From contig JACDEV010000002.1 of the NCBI GenBank assembly GCA_013816135.1, positions 1 through 33,119 of the forward strand: a stretch of 33,119 bases of DNA. Reading direction: 5' to 3'. The position numbers and the translations under genes were made by a program. The stretch is from Patescibacteria group bacterium. Lineage in GTDB: Bacteria; Patescibacteriota; Minisyncoccia; Phycocordibacterales; DATDWN01. Below, piece after piece: positions 1 through 7,483 of the stretch (position 1 is the first letter of the stretch; every line of letters starts with the position of its first letter). Below the pieces are notes generated by a model that worked only from the letters and a program-made list of their open reading frames with translations, was not told where the DNA came from and did no database searches.

Positions 1-1677
1 ACCCCTTATGGAGGAACTATATACGGTGTTGAAGAAGCAAGCCAAAATTACTTTGGGATTAGCGCAAAAGACCTTACTTTGGCGCAAGCTGCTACTATAG
101 CTTCACTTCCTAAAGGTCCATCTTATTATTCTCCTTACGGTACACATTCAAAGGAGCTTGAAAGCAGAAAAAATCTTGTTCTTAAAAAAATGCTTGAACA
201 AAAATATATTACGGCTGAGGAATATATAAAAGCCAAAGCAGAAAAAATTACTTATCTTGCTGAAAGCAATAATGGAATCAAAGCTCCACACTTTGTTTTT
301 TATGTTATACAAACTTTAATAGACAAATATGGAGAAGAAGCTATTCAAAAAGGAGGATTTAAAGTTACAACGACTTTAGATTGGGAACTCCAAAAAAAAG
401 CGGAAGAAATGCTTACAAAAAAAGCTCTTGAAAACGCAGTTAGACTTAATGCAAGTAATGCTGGATTAGTAGCAATAAATCCAAAAACGGGTGGAATTTT
501 AGCAATGGTTGGATCCCGCGGATATTTTGATGAAAAAATTGATGGTAAGGTAAATATTGCATTAGCAAAAAGACAGCCAGGGTCAGCATTCAAACCTTTT
601 GTTTACACTACTGCATTCCAGAAAGGATACACACCTGACACGGTTGTTTTTGATCTTAAAACACAATTTTCTACATCATGTTCTCCTGATGATTTTACAA
701 CTCATGACAAATGCTATTCTCCTAGCAATTTTAATGAAAAAATTCATGGTCCAATGACTATGAGAAACGCTCTGGCTCAATCTGTAAACATTGCATCAGT
801 TAAGACACTTTATCTAGCCGGTATAAATGATTCGATTACTACAGCAACAGCGATGGGAATCACAACTTTAACTGATCGAAATCGATATGGACTAGCCTTG
901 GTTTTAGGAGGAGGTGAAGTTACACTTTTGGATATTACATCTGCATATGGAGTATTCGCTAATGACGGGGTGAGAAATCCTGCTACCGGAATTTTAAAAA
1001 TTGAAGACCCAAAAAATAATGTTGTGTATGCGTATGAAGCTTCATCTACAGTTGTACTTGATCCTCAAATTGCCCGCACAATGACTGACATACTTTCGGA
1101 TAATGAAGCTAGAACACCTGAGTTCGGCCCGCGCTCACCATTATACTTTCCTGATGTACAAATTGGAGTAAAGACAGGAACTACTAATGATTATCGAGAT
1201 GCATGGATAGTTGGCTATTCAAGTGGTATTGCAATTGGAGTATGGGCTGGTAATAACGACAACACTCCAATGAAGCAAAGGATTGCAGAAGTAAGTGCCG
1301 CTCCATTATGGCATCAAGTTATGCAATATTCTATAACTAAAGGAGGTTACCCTGCACTAGCTTTTGAGAAACCATATCCTAGACTTGATACAGCTTCCCT
1401 TCCGCCAGTTTTGAAAGGAGTTTGGAATTCTGATCCTGCCTTAGGAATCCATGATATCTTATACTGGATTGATAAAAATCATCCTACAGTAGCCAGTGCA
1501 CAAACTTCGGTAAATGACCCACAATTTAGTAGATGGGACTACCCTGTTCAATTATGGGCTTACCAGAACGATCCAAATAGACCTTTAGAAGCAACTTCTA
1601 CTCTACCCGATAACTCAAGCTCCAGTACTATAGTAATGCAGCCAGAAAGTGAAGGATTAGCCGCAACTCAGCCATAA
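1..1677 (+). CDS. Class A penicillin-binding protein (PBP1a-like), 5' end outside window
   Basis: Bifunctional peptidoglycan glycosyltransferase/transpeptidase acting at the outer face of the membrane. The frame is open from base 1, so the TTG at 79 chosen by the ORF track is not the start; 558 residues are visible. They begin in the last part of the GT51 domain (TPYGGTIYGVEEASQNYFG, then LTLAQAATIASLP). The transpeptidase domain carries all three active-site motifs: SxxK as SAFK (about visible residue 195), SxN as SVN in LAQSVNIASV, and KTG in GVKTGTTNDYRDAW. A Pro/Ser/Thr-rich tail follows. A strong hairpin terminator lies directly downstream. Family assignment is secure; the paralogue name (PbpF, MrcA and so on) cannot be decided from a fragment. 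Confidence 0.95.
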   Translation, partial: TPYGGTIYGVEEASQNYFGISAKDLTLAQAATIASLPKGPSYYSPYGTHSKELESRKNLVLKKMLEQKYITAEEYIKAKAEKITYLAESNNGIKAPHFVFYVIQTLIDKYGEEAIQKGGFKVTTTLDWELQKKAEEMLTKKALENAVRLNASNAGLVAINPKTGGILAMVGSRGYFDEKIDGKVNIALAKRQPGSAFKPFVYTTAFQKGYTPDTVVFDLKTQFSTSCSPDDFTTHDKCYSPSNFNEKIHGPMTMRNALAQSVNIASVKTLYLAGINDSITTATAMGITTLTDRNRYGLALVLGGGEVTLLDITSAYGVFANDGVRNPATGILKIEDPKNNVVYAYEASSTVVLDPQIARTMTDILSDNEARTPEFGPRSPLYFPDVQIGVKTGTTNDYRDAWIVGYSSGIAIGVWAGNNDNTPMKQRIAEVSAAPLWHQVMQYSITKGGYPALAFEKPYPRLDTASLPPVLKGVWNSDPALGIHDILYWIDKNHPTVASAQTSVNDPQFSRWDYPVQLWAYQNDPNRPLEATSTLPDNSSSSTIVMQPESEGLAATQP

Positions 1678-1685
1678 ATAATACT

Positions 1686-1715
1686 AAAAAAGAATGTGAT
1701 AACACATTCTTTTTT
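1686..1715 (+). terminator. Rho-independent terminator of the PBP gene
   Basis: A perfect 13-bp stem (AAAAAAGAATGTG, loop ATAA, CACATTCTTTTTT) begins 8 bp after the PBP stop codon and ends in a T run. The A run on the 5' side makes it potentially bidirectional. Confidence 0.9.
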
Positions 1716-1755
1716 ATAATATTTGTTGCATTTTGTTTTGCCTCCTTATCTAACT

Positions 1756-1780
1756 AATAATTACCTTCTAGGTAATTATT
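1756..1780. terminator. AT-rich hairpin, possible terminator or operator
   Basis: Perfect 10-bp inverted repeat AATAATTACC / GGTAATTATT around a 5-nt loop. It overlaps the stop codon of the possible 40-aa minus-strand gene and could end its transcript, although no clean T tract follows on that strand. Confidence 0.45.
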
Positions 1781-1898
1781 TCATCAAGGGCATGAATGCT
1801 AACCCAAACATGGAGAGTGATAGCACACCAAATATTGCCAGCGCTTTGATCCTCTCGCTTTTACTTGCCCCTACAGAATTTGTTAAGTTTTTTCTCAT
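1776..1898 (-). CDS. Possible 40-aa single-pass membrane peptide
   Basis: Not in the ORF track. An ATG-TAA frame on the minus strand reads MRKNLTNSVGASKSERIKAL followed by AIFGVLSLSMFGLAFMPLMK. That is a short basic N-terminus, then about 20 hydrophobic residues that could form one membrane helix. No SD is visible, which matches the AT-rich genes nearby, and the stop falls inside a hairpin. The overlapping plus-strand ORF (1723-1923) starts with TTG directly after a terminator and is less convincing. Function unknown. The peptide may be spurious, since only composition and position support it. Confidence 0.35.
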   Translation of the reverse strand: MRKNLTNSVGASKSERIKALAIFGVLSLSMFGLAFMPLMK

Positions 1899-1943
1899 AA
1901 TAACTTTTTTGATTATTTTTTAATTTACTATTTTTCTTACTTC

Positions 1944-2222
1944 TTAACCCATATCTAAAACAAAATTCGGCAAGTTTGATTCATTCTCATATAAGGATAA
2001 TTCCTGTTCCAAGCAGGCAGGACATTGAGTAAATTTTACTGGTATTTCCTCCTCTGCAGCTAGATCAATAAAATCTGGTCTTTCAAAGTGCCATGATTTT
2101 TTATAATAAAAAGTGTAGCATTTCTTACACATGGTAAGGGATTTGAATGCTCTATTGTTCGGATATCTCTTTTTTTGTGTGGTTACCCAATCGTTTGCTA
2201 TTGATTTGAATTTTCTTAACAT
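1944..2222 (-). CDS. Small zinc-ribbon protein, NMD3-like (BCAM0308-type)
   Basis: A 92-aa protein with two CxxC knuckles, CKKC (about residues 32-35) and CPAC (about 68-71), consistent with one bound zinc. An aromatic, basic stretch (YYKKSWHFERPDF) lies between them. The pattern resembles small bacterial proteins annotated as NMD3-like / affecting ribosome stability; that link is from memory of the family and untested. A basic N-terminus (MLRKFKSIANDWVTTQKKRY) would suit RNA or ribosome contact. It is a separate unit downstream of the histidine kinase gene, with a possible promoter (TTGACT, 17 bp, TAACAT) in the gap. Confidence 0.6.
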   Translation of the reverse strand: MLRKFKSIANDWVTTQKKRYPNNRAFKSLTMCKKCYTFYYKKSWHFERPDFIDLAAEEEIPVKFTQCPACLEQELSLYENESNLPNFVLDMG

Positions 2223-2263
2223 TTTTTTATTTTTATTTTTTAATTTTTAACCTGTCCTTAATA

Positions 2264-2292
2264 ATGTTATTATCAAAAAAACATTAAGTCAA
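2264..2292 (-). promoter_or_regulatory. Possible sigma-70 promoter for the zinc-ribbon gene
   Basis: Minus strand: -35 TTGACT (2287-2292), 17-bp spacer, -10 TAACAT (2264-2269). The -35 is good and the -10 is a weak 4/6 match. An A/T-only leader of about 35-40 nt without SD follows to the ATG at 2222. Confidence 0.4.
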
Positions 2293-2296
2293 CATT

Positions 2297-2315
2297 AAAA
2301 AAGCCCTAAAAGGGC
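2297..2315 (-). terminator. Terminator of the Nudix-histidine kinase operon
   Basis: On the minus strand a GCCCT stem, 3-nt loop and AGGGC are followed by TTTTTT. It lies about 50 bp past the histidine kinase stop codon. Confidence 0.75.
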
Positions 2316-2364
2316 AGTACATGTTCATAAACTGTTTATAACTTAACAAAAAATTAATCATGAA

Positions 2365-4509
2365 CTATTCGTCCTGATCAAATGGAAGTGTGAGATTGAA
2401 AGTAGTTCCTTTCCCTATTTTACTTTCAACCTTTATTGTTCCGCCATGTGCTTCTACAGCCCATTTTGCTATAGATAATCCTAAACCTGTATTTTTACCA
2501 TATGTGCTATGTGCTTTATCCGCTCGATAAAAACGATCAAATACGTGTGGTAAGTCTTCCTCACTAATACCGATACCATTATCGCTTACCTTAATCAAGA
2601 CGGACTTGCCATAAGTAGACATAGCAATTTTTATCCATCCATTTTCCTTTCCGTAAGTAATTGCATTCCTCACCAGATTAGAAAAAACCTTTTCTAAATA
2701 AATCTTGTCGCCCTCAATTATTATCTTTGGCCATTTCTCAGTTATCAATGTTATTTTTTTATCATAAGCTACAACTTTAAATCTTTTTATGGTATGCGTT
2801 AATAGTTGAGTAAGATTCAAAGACTCTCTGGTTAGGACATCATGGAATTCTCTTCCTTCTGAAGTGATTTGGGATAAATCTGTCAACATAGAAGACAGAT
2901 GTATAATTTCTTCGTTTATATCTTTAAATGTTTTTTTTACTCTTTTTGGGTCATCTCTTCGTAAAGCTAAATCAACATTCCCCCGTATTATAGCGAGGGG
3001 TGTTCTTATCTCGTGCGTGGCATTGGCAATAAATTCAGTTTTTAATTTCTCTTCCTTTAGAAGTATCTCTGTCTTATTTAACTCTTCAATTTTTTTTCTT
3101 TCAGTCACATCTCTTATGTTCAAAACAATACCTCCAATATTTTTGTTATGAATCATATTCACTGCTGTGGATTCAAAAACTTTATTATTTTTATTATTTT
3201 TATCGTTCCAAGAAAACTCTGTAATATGATTTGATTTTTTATTATTAATAATACTATTTATATATTCTGATATTTTTTCCGTAATACCTATAAACTTACT
3301 TATATTCTTTCCTACTACTTCAGATATACTGAAGCCAAATATTTTTTTAATAGAGGGGCTGGCGTATAAAATACTACCCTTATCATCTATAAGTATTATG
3401 ACTTCATAACTATTCTCAATTAATCCGCGGAAATACGCCTCTTGTCTTTCTGAATCTAATCTTGCCTGACGCTCGCTTGCAACCAATTTTTGTATTGTAA
3501 TAGTTTTTGCTGCGTTATTTCCTAAAAATTCTCCCAGGTTCCTTTTTTCCTTCGAAAAATTCTCTTCATTCTTAAAGCAAACAAAAAAATTTCCATAAAT
3601 CTTATTTTTCCAAACTATGGGAATGACAGCAAAACTTCTCATATGTTTATATCTGGAATCAGATTTAGGTATAGAAGTTACATATTCAGGCTCTAAAGAA
3701 TGAAATGTTTTATAATTTCTCCCTCCAGGTAAAGGGGTGTTAGGTTCATAGGGTAAATTAGGTGTTTTGTAGGACAGTTTCCAATTCTCTCCGGCTTGTG
3801 TATAAGTACATGTCCAAACAAAACCAAAGTCAGCATCTAAAATCTTAACAGCCATATCTATAAAATTTTTAAATATATTTATATCACTATCCTGGTCCAT
3901 TGTTCCCAATCTCTCCAATATTGCACGATTAATTAGCATGATCCTCTCTGTAAATTCCTGCTTTATTTTTTCCTGATCAAAAATTACCTCAATTTCTTTT
4001 TGTTTCTCCGCCAGTGCAAGATTTTTCTGTTCTCTATAAACCAGCCAGTTTATTGTAACGGCTTGAGAGATTATATGACTCATTGTATCTGCCAGTATCT
4101 CTTCTTCTTTTTTAAAATTATGTTTTTGTTTATAGCATATAACAATCCTTCCATAGTGATGGTCCCCGTATAAAATAGGAATGATTAGATAACTTTTAAT
4201 CTTTGGGTTCATTCCTGCTTCGTAATTTTTTATTTCGACATTACTGTCCAAATCTAGATAGCCCTTTTTCTTTGTTTCATTATTTTTTTTTATTGGTACA
4301 CTAAGATTCTTTGGGGAGTTCGGGCTTTTGTAAACTATACTATAATCGATATCATCATCAAATTTACCCCACGTAAATCCAAAATCTGCAGACAAAATCT
4401 TTACACACTCCTTGGTGTAATTTTCTATAATTAGTAAATTGCTCTCATTTAAAATTAAATTGAGAGCAGCATGATTAAGTGTATTAAATTTATTTAGCAG
4501 GTTGTTCAT
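2365..4509 (-). CDS. Soluble sensor histidine kinase, GAF-GAF-PAS-HisKA-HATPase
   Basis: A 714-aa two-component sensor kinase with no membrane segment, so probably cytoplasmic. Two GAF-like domains (about 15-155 and 195-345) look like an internal duplication: ADFGFTWGKF...YKSPNSP against ADFGFVWTCT...YKTPNLP. A PAS domain (about 358-475) ends in the usual IRDVTERKKIEEL linker. HisKA carries HEIRTPLAII with phospho-acceptor His499. The ATPase domain has the N box (NLVRNAITYG), G1 (DNGIGI), F box (FDRFYRADKA) and G2 (GLGLSIAKWA). The start overlaps the Nudix stop codon by 20 bp, implying translational coupling. The response regulator at 5866-6534 is the obvious partner candidate, separated by two genes. 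The ligand of the GAF domains cannot be read from sequence. Confidence 0.95.
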   Translation of the reverse strand: MNNLLNKFNTLNHAALNLILNESNLLIIENYTKECVKILSADFGFTWGKFDDDIDYSIVYKSPNSPKNLSVPIKKNNETKKKGYLDLDSNVEIKNYEAGMNPKIKSYLIIPILYGDHHYGRIVICYKQKHNFKKEEEILADTMSHIISQAVTINWLVYREQKNLALAEKQKEIEVIFDQEKIKQEFTERIMLINRAILERLGTMDQDSDINIFKNFIDMAVKILDADFGFVWTCTYTQAGENWKLSYKTPNLPYEPNTPLPGGRNYKTFHSLEPEYVTSIPKSDSRYKHMRSFAVIPIVWKNKIYGNFFVCFKNEENFSKEKRNLGEFLGNNAAKTITIQKLVASERQARLDSERQEAYFRGLIENSYEVIILIDDKGSILYASPSIKKIFGFSISEVVGKNISKFIGITEKISEYINSIINNKKSNHITEFSWNDKNNKNNKVFESTAVNMIHNKNIGGIVLNIRDVTERKKIEELNKTEILLKEEKLKTEFIANATHEIRTPLAIIRGNVDLALRRDDPKRVKKTFKDINEEIIHLSSMLTDLSQITSEGREFHDVLTRESLNLTQLLTHTIKRFKVVAYDKKITLITEKWPKIIIEGDKIYLEKVFSNLVRNAITYGKENGWIKIAMSTYGKSVLIKVSDNGIGISEEDLPHVFDRFYRADKAHSTYGKNTGLGLSIAKWAVEAHGGTIKVESKIGKGTTFNLTLPFDQDE

Positions 4510-5071
4510 TTATATATTTTAATACAAGAGGAACTTCTTCAGTGAAAACGGAATTTTGAATCATTGACTTGAAACTCTCATCGGCACTTAAAAGAGTTTC
4601 ATAAGACAATTTCTGAAATCCATTGCCTGGAATACCTATTTCTTTTTTCAAATCTATGTCGCTTACAGCAGATTTGTATATAAAGATAGTTCTCATATAA
4701 TTATTTGTAGTTACAGAGATTCCGCTTACCTTTGTGCTCATTATGCAGGTATGTTTTGCCAAAAAAATTAGATCGGAAGACTTTATTGTTATACCTGTTT
4801 CTTCTTTTGTTTCTCGAATAGCTGCATCAATGTAATCTTCACCTTTATTTGCGTGTCCGCCAACAGTTGCATCAAGAAGTCCAGCTGATTTTCTATGTAA
4901 CCCTCTTTTTTGAAAAAAAATATTTCTATTTACATCAAACATCCATACATGAACCTCTCTATGAAGTAATCCCAAATTATGTATATCTACCCTTGATTTA
5001 GAATCAATTACTTCATCCTTTTCATTCACTACATCCAAATATCTATCATTTTCAAATTTCAAATCAATCAT
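4490..5071 (-). CDS. Nudix hydrolase (IPP isomerase / YfcD-like subgroup)
   Basis: A 193-aa hydrolase of nucleoside-diphosphate-linked substrates. The Nudix box is complete and canonical at about residues 72-94: GHANKGEDYIDAAIRETKEE then TGI, matching Gx5Ex7REUxEExGU. The N-terminal pattern LDVVNEKDEVIDSKSR...LLHREVHVWMFD is typical of the subgroup that includes isopentenyl-diphosphate isomerase and YfcD-like proteins. No isoprenoid genes are nearby, so isomerase activity is not supported and the substrate is unknown. The histidine kinase gene overlaps its end by 20 bp, so the two are almost certainly co-transcribed. Confidence 0.9.
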   Translation of the reverse strand: MIDLKFENDRYLDVVNEKDEVIDSKSRVDIHNLGLLHREVHVWMFDVNRNIFFQKRGLHRKSAGLLDATVGGHANKGEDYIDAAIRETKEETGITIKSSDLIFLAKHTCIMSTKVSGISVTTNNYMRTIFIYKSAVSDIDLKKEIGIPGNGFQKLSYETLLSADESFKSMIQNSVFTEEVPLVLKYINEQPAK

Positions 5072-5133
5072 TTATTTTATTTTAGTTTTCGCTCTTTTGA
5101 GCTCATCAGCGAGGATACGCATCCTCGTAACTT

Positions 5134-5167
5134 GACCCTCCCTTAGGTTCCTACCTAAGGGAGGGTC
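5134..5167. terminator. Long GC-rich hairpin containing the stop codon of the kinase-like gene
   Basis: Perfect 15-bp stem GACCCTCCCTTAGGT / ACCTAAGGGAGGGTC with a TCCT loop. The minus-strand TAG stop of the kinase-like gene (5155-5157) sits inside one arm. There is no T tract on either side, so it may be a 3'-end stabiliser or a recombination or insertion scar rather than a classical terminator. Two shorter hairpins lie next to it: GAGGAT-ACGC-ATCCTC (5111-5126) and GCTC-TTTT-GAGC (5091-5102). Confidence 0.7.
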
Positions 5168-5778
5168 AGTGTGAGAAGACCAGCTAGATAAGCGATCTTT
5201 TCCGCCACTTGTTCTGCATCAAGCTCGCCTGTGTCAATTACATGATTAGGTTCGAAATTTGCAGAACCCTCAATGTTAATGCCTCGATACTTGGCGATCG
5301 TGTCACTATGACCACCCACATAATCCCGCCCGAACCTGCTTAAAATCCTTTCCTTAAGAATAAGATCATCAGCCACTAAACAGATGTTAATCATCTCCGG
5401 AGAAATCTTTTGCTTGATCTCTGGAGCAGCTCTTGTGCTAAACATAGAGAGAATTAGTTGAGTATCCGGTTTCGGTTTCACCCAGAATTCCGACGCTGGA
5501 ATCCCCCGAAAATACTCTGAGCCATCTGGGTTTACTTTGTGACTATTTGCGGAGTCCCATTTGAGGAGTTTTCCCTCATTATAGAGGTTTTTATATTCCT
5601 CATTAGTAATCCAGTTGTACTCTTTAAGTATGGTCTCGGACTCCCCTGCGCGAAGTACTCTAGTAGTGTACTGTCGTATAACGGTAGTTCGATATCTTTG
5701 CCAAAGAAGTATTGCGACTGTAGTTTTCCCTGCTCCGGGATAACCACAGATATTCACGTGCGGGATCGCTCGTGTCAT
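5155..5778 (-). CDS. Guanylate-kinase-like P-loop phosphotransferase, divergent
   Basis: A 207-aa protein with Walker A GYPGAGKTT at about residues 12-20. The following TTRVLRAGE recalls the GMP-binding TTRxxRxGE segment of guanylate kinases, and a lid-like arginine stretch (LKERILSRFGRDY) comes later. The rest diverges from housekeeping Gmk, so the substrate could be a nucleotide, nucleoside or other small molecule. The gene is visibly richer in G and C than its neighbours, has its own near-consensus promoter and a real SD (GGGAG, 5 nt before ATG), and ends within a long hairpin. These traits set it apart from the SD-less Nudix and response regulator genes on either side and suggest acquisition from elsewhere. 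Confidence 0.7.
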   Translation of the reverse strand: MTRAIPHVNICGYPGAGKTTVAILLWQRYRTTVIRQYTTRVLRAGESETILKEYNWITNEEYKNLYNEGKLLKWDSANSHKVNPDGSEYFRGIPASEFWVKPKPDTQLILSMFSTRAAPEIKQKISPEMINICLVADDLILKERILSRFGRDYVGGHSDTIAKYRGINIEGSANFEPNHVIDTGELDAEQVAEKIAYLAGLLTLTLP

Positions 5779-5829
5779 TGTAGCTCCCTTTTATGAAAAC
5801 GAATTAACAAACTTGCCTGTTCTTCCTAG

Positions 5830-5858
5830 ATATTAAGTCAGTGAATATTAAATGTCAA
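5830..5858 (-). promoter_or_regulatory. Sigma-70 promoter of the kinase-like gene
   Basis: Minus strand: -35 TTGACA (5853-5858), exactly 17 bp, -10 TAATAT (5830-5835). The predicted leader is about 45 nt and includes the SD GGGAG. Confidence 0.75.
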
Positions 5859-5865
5859 TTAATAT

Positions 5866-6534
5866 TTAATCTCTCAAAACAAATCCTACTCCACGAATAG
5901 TCTGTATCAAAGGCTTGAGTTTTGGAAGGTCCACTTTCTTTCTCAAATAACGAATATGAACATTTAATTCATTGTTTGCTTCCTTGAAATCAGGACCCCA
6001 AGCGTGGTCTATCAATTGTTTTCGATTTACAGCTTCCCCTTGATGAATTATAAGCATGTCCAGTAACTTATATTCTTTTGGAGTAAGTGAAAGTTTCTTG
6101 CCTGCCCGAGTAACTTCATGTTTTCTTTTATCCATAATAAGATCTCCTATCTTTCGAATATCTGGGTCAGATGTTTTTCTTCGTCTCAGAACAGCTCTGA
6201 TACGTGCAAGTAGTTCATCGATACCAAAAGGTTTTATCAAATAGTCATCAGCCCCCACATCCAATCCGCTCACCCTGTTTTCAACCGTACCTTTGGCTGT
6301 AAGCATAATTATAGGCGTATGAACCTGTCTTGAACGAAGTTCTTTGCAAATAGCTAAACCGTCTCTCTTTGGAAGCATCAGATCAAGAATAATAAGGCTG
6401 TAGTTGTTCTTCAGAGCCTTTTCTAAACCCTCTTCTCCGTCCAAAGCTGTGTCTACAGAATAACGTTCACCCTTGAGGGCTTTTTTCAAAATATCTACTA
6501 ATTTCTTCTCATCTTCGATAATTAATATTGCCAT
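5866..6534 (-). CDS. OmpR/PhoB-family response regulator
   Basis: Two-component DNA-binding regulator of 222 aa from the ATG at 6534. The ORF track begins 12 codons earlier at a TTG (MFLLKKTDRISR), but MAILIIEDEKK is the normal beginning of a receiver domain. Receiver residues are all present: the acidic pair in IIEDE, phospho-acceptor Asp51 in LIILDLMLPKRDG, Thr in MLTAKG and Lys in YLIKPFG. The winged-helix effector domain occupies about 125-222 (LTPKEYKLLDMLI, HIRYLRKKVD, IQTIRGVGFVL). It is upstream of, and on the same strand as, the kinase-like, Nudix and histidine kinase genes, and is the best candidate partner for that kinase. No SD. Confidence 0.95.
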   Translation of the reverse strand: MAILIIEDEKKLVDILKKALKGERYSVDTALDGEEGLEKALKNNYSLIILDLMLPKRDGLAICKELRSRQVHTPIIMLTAKGTVENRVSGLDVGADDYLIKPFGIDELLARIRAVLRRRKTSDPDIRKIGDLIMDKRKHEVTRAGKKLSLTPKEYKLLDMLIIHQGEAVNRKQLIDHAWGPDFKEANNELNVHIRYLRKKVDLPKLKPLIQTIRGVGFVLRD

Positions 6535-6624
6535 TCGTGAGATTCTATCAGTTTTTTTTAGCAAAAACAAGTGTTTTAGATTAAACTTATCAACTTGCTA
6601 TTAACACCTTTTTGGCTATCTTTC

Positions 6625-6653
6625 TTGACTATTAAACTACCTAGTATTACAAT
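6625..6653 (+). promoter_or_regulatory. Sigma-70 promoter of the yggT operon
   Basis: TTGACT (6625-6630), 17-bp spacer, TACAAT (6648-6653). This places the start site near 6660, giving an AT-only leader of about 20 nt without SD before the ATG at 6681. Confidence 0.75.
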
Positions 6654-6680
6654 TATTAAATTAATATTAAAATAAATTAT

Positions 6681-7034
6681 ATGGATTCATACAATGCACC
6701 AAGTACAAAACCTTTGTTTCGTGGAACTCAGGTAGTTTGGTACATATTGGGAGTTATAGAAGCCTTGCTTGCCTTTCGTTTCGTATTAAAATTAATGGGA
6801 GCGAATCCATCTGCAGGATTTACTAACTTCATCTACGCTCTGTCACATCCATTTGCTGCACCATTTAGCGCAGTCTTCCAAACATCTAGTGTTTCTGGAA
6901 GTGTCTTTGAGTGGACAACAATACTTGCAATGTTTGTTTATTGGATTGTTGCTTTTGCTATTATTAAAGTATTCGTAATGAGCAAGGCAGTATCAACTCC
7001 AGAAGCAGCTGAGAAACTCTCTAATCAAGAGTAA
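6681..7034 (+). CDS. YggT family membrane protein
   Basis: A 117-aa integral membrane protein. The segment WYILGVIEALLAFRFVLKLM and the motif NPSAGFTNFIYALSHPFAAPF are characteristic of the YggT family, and a second hydrophobic segment (about 78-103) follows. The family's biochemical role is poorly defined; it has been linked to cell division, osmotic behaviour and envelope functions. It is the first gene of a three-gene run of tiny membrane proteins bounded by a strong promoter and a strong terminator, which points to an envelope or stress role. Confidence 0.85.
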   Translation: MDSYNAPSTKPLFRGTQVVWYILGVIEALLAFRFVLKLMGANPSAGFTNFIYALSHPFAAPFSAVFQTSSVSGSVFEWTTILAMFVYWIVAFAIIKVFVMSKAVSTPEAAEKLSNQE

Positions 7035-7052
7035 GATTATATTATTCTTAAC

Positions 7053-7058
7053 TATAAT
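7053..7058 (+). promoter_or_regulatory. Internal -10 box, possible leaderless start
   Basis: A perfect TATAAT ends 5 bp before the ATG at 7064, which would place transcription initiation at the start codon itself. No good -35 hexamer is visible, so this is tentative. Confidence 0.35.
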
Positions 7059-7063
7059 AAATT

Positions 7064-7261
7064 ATGACAACAATAATAAACCCGGGTACAAACGATAATA
7101 ACGGAGGAGCAGGAATGGTTATCGGTGTAATTATAGCTTTAGTACTCATCGCTTTGTTCTTCGTCTTTGCCTTACCAGCTATAAGAAAAGGAAACTCAGG
7201 TAGTGCAAATATAAACGTTACATTACCAGCAGGTACAACAGGAGGTTCATCAGCTCAATAA
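7064..7261 (+). CDS. Small single-pass membrane protein
   Basis: A 65-aa protein with a polar, Asn/Gly-rich N-terminus, one hydrophobic segment (VIGVIIALVLIALFFVFAL, about 20-38), a basic RKG stop-transfer and a Gly/Ser/Thr-rich tail. Family not recognised. It follows yggT by 29 bp and is separated by 1 bp from the Lmo0937-like gene, so it belongs to the same transcript. The clean topology and tight packing make it a real gene despite its size. Confidence 0.7.
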   Translation: MTTIINPGTNDNNGGAGMVIGVIIALVLIALFFVFALPAIRKGNSGSANINVTLPAGTTGGSSAQ

Positions 7262-7262
7262 T

Positions 7263-7409
7263 ATGTTAACAACAATAGCAATCGTACTTATAGTTTTATG
7301 GTTACTCGGACTTACTGCTCATGTTGCTGGGGGGTTAATACATATCCTTCTAGTTATTGCTGTGGTCCTTATCTTGTTACGACTTATTCGCGGACAAAGT
7401 GTCATATAG
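7263..7409 (+). CDS. Lmo0937-type small membrane protein (48 aa)
   Basis: Missing from the ORF track because of its length. MLTTIAIVLIVLWLLGLTAH then VAGGLIHILLVIAVVLILLR and LIRGQSVI gives two hydrophobic segments around a Gly-rich turn and a basic end. It matches the Lmo0937 family pattern (LWLLGL...GGxIHILLVIAxxxxLxRL) as I recall it. Function unknown; members are widespread in stress-related small-protein contexts. It starts 1 bp after the previous stop codon and is followed directly by the operon terminator. Confidence 0.85.
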   Translation: MLTTIAIVLIVLWLLGLTAHVAGGLIHILLVIAVVLILLRLIRGQSVI

Positions 7410-7422
7410 ATTCGAGAAATAA

Positions 7423-7469
7423 ATAATAAACAAAAACAACCTGTTACTCAGGTTGTTTTTGTTTATTAT
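7423..7469 (+). terminator. Terminator of the yggT operon
   Basis: A perfect 21-bp inverted repeat around a 5-nt loop (TTACT), with core ACAACCTG / CAGGTTGT flanked by A-rich and T-rich arms. It lies 14 bp past the Lmo0937-like stop codon and is the longest simple hairpin in the window. Confidence 0.9.
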
Positions 7470-7483
7470 GATAATATTTATTT

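Noticed and set aside
1723-1923. 66-aa plus-strand ORF (TTG start) with a hydrophobic tail
   Set aside because: It begins with TTG immediately after a strong terminator, has no SD or promoter, and overlaps a more plausible minus-strand ATG frame.
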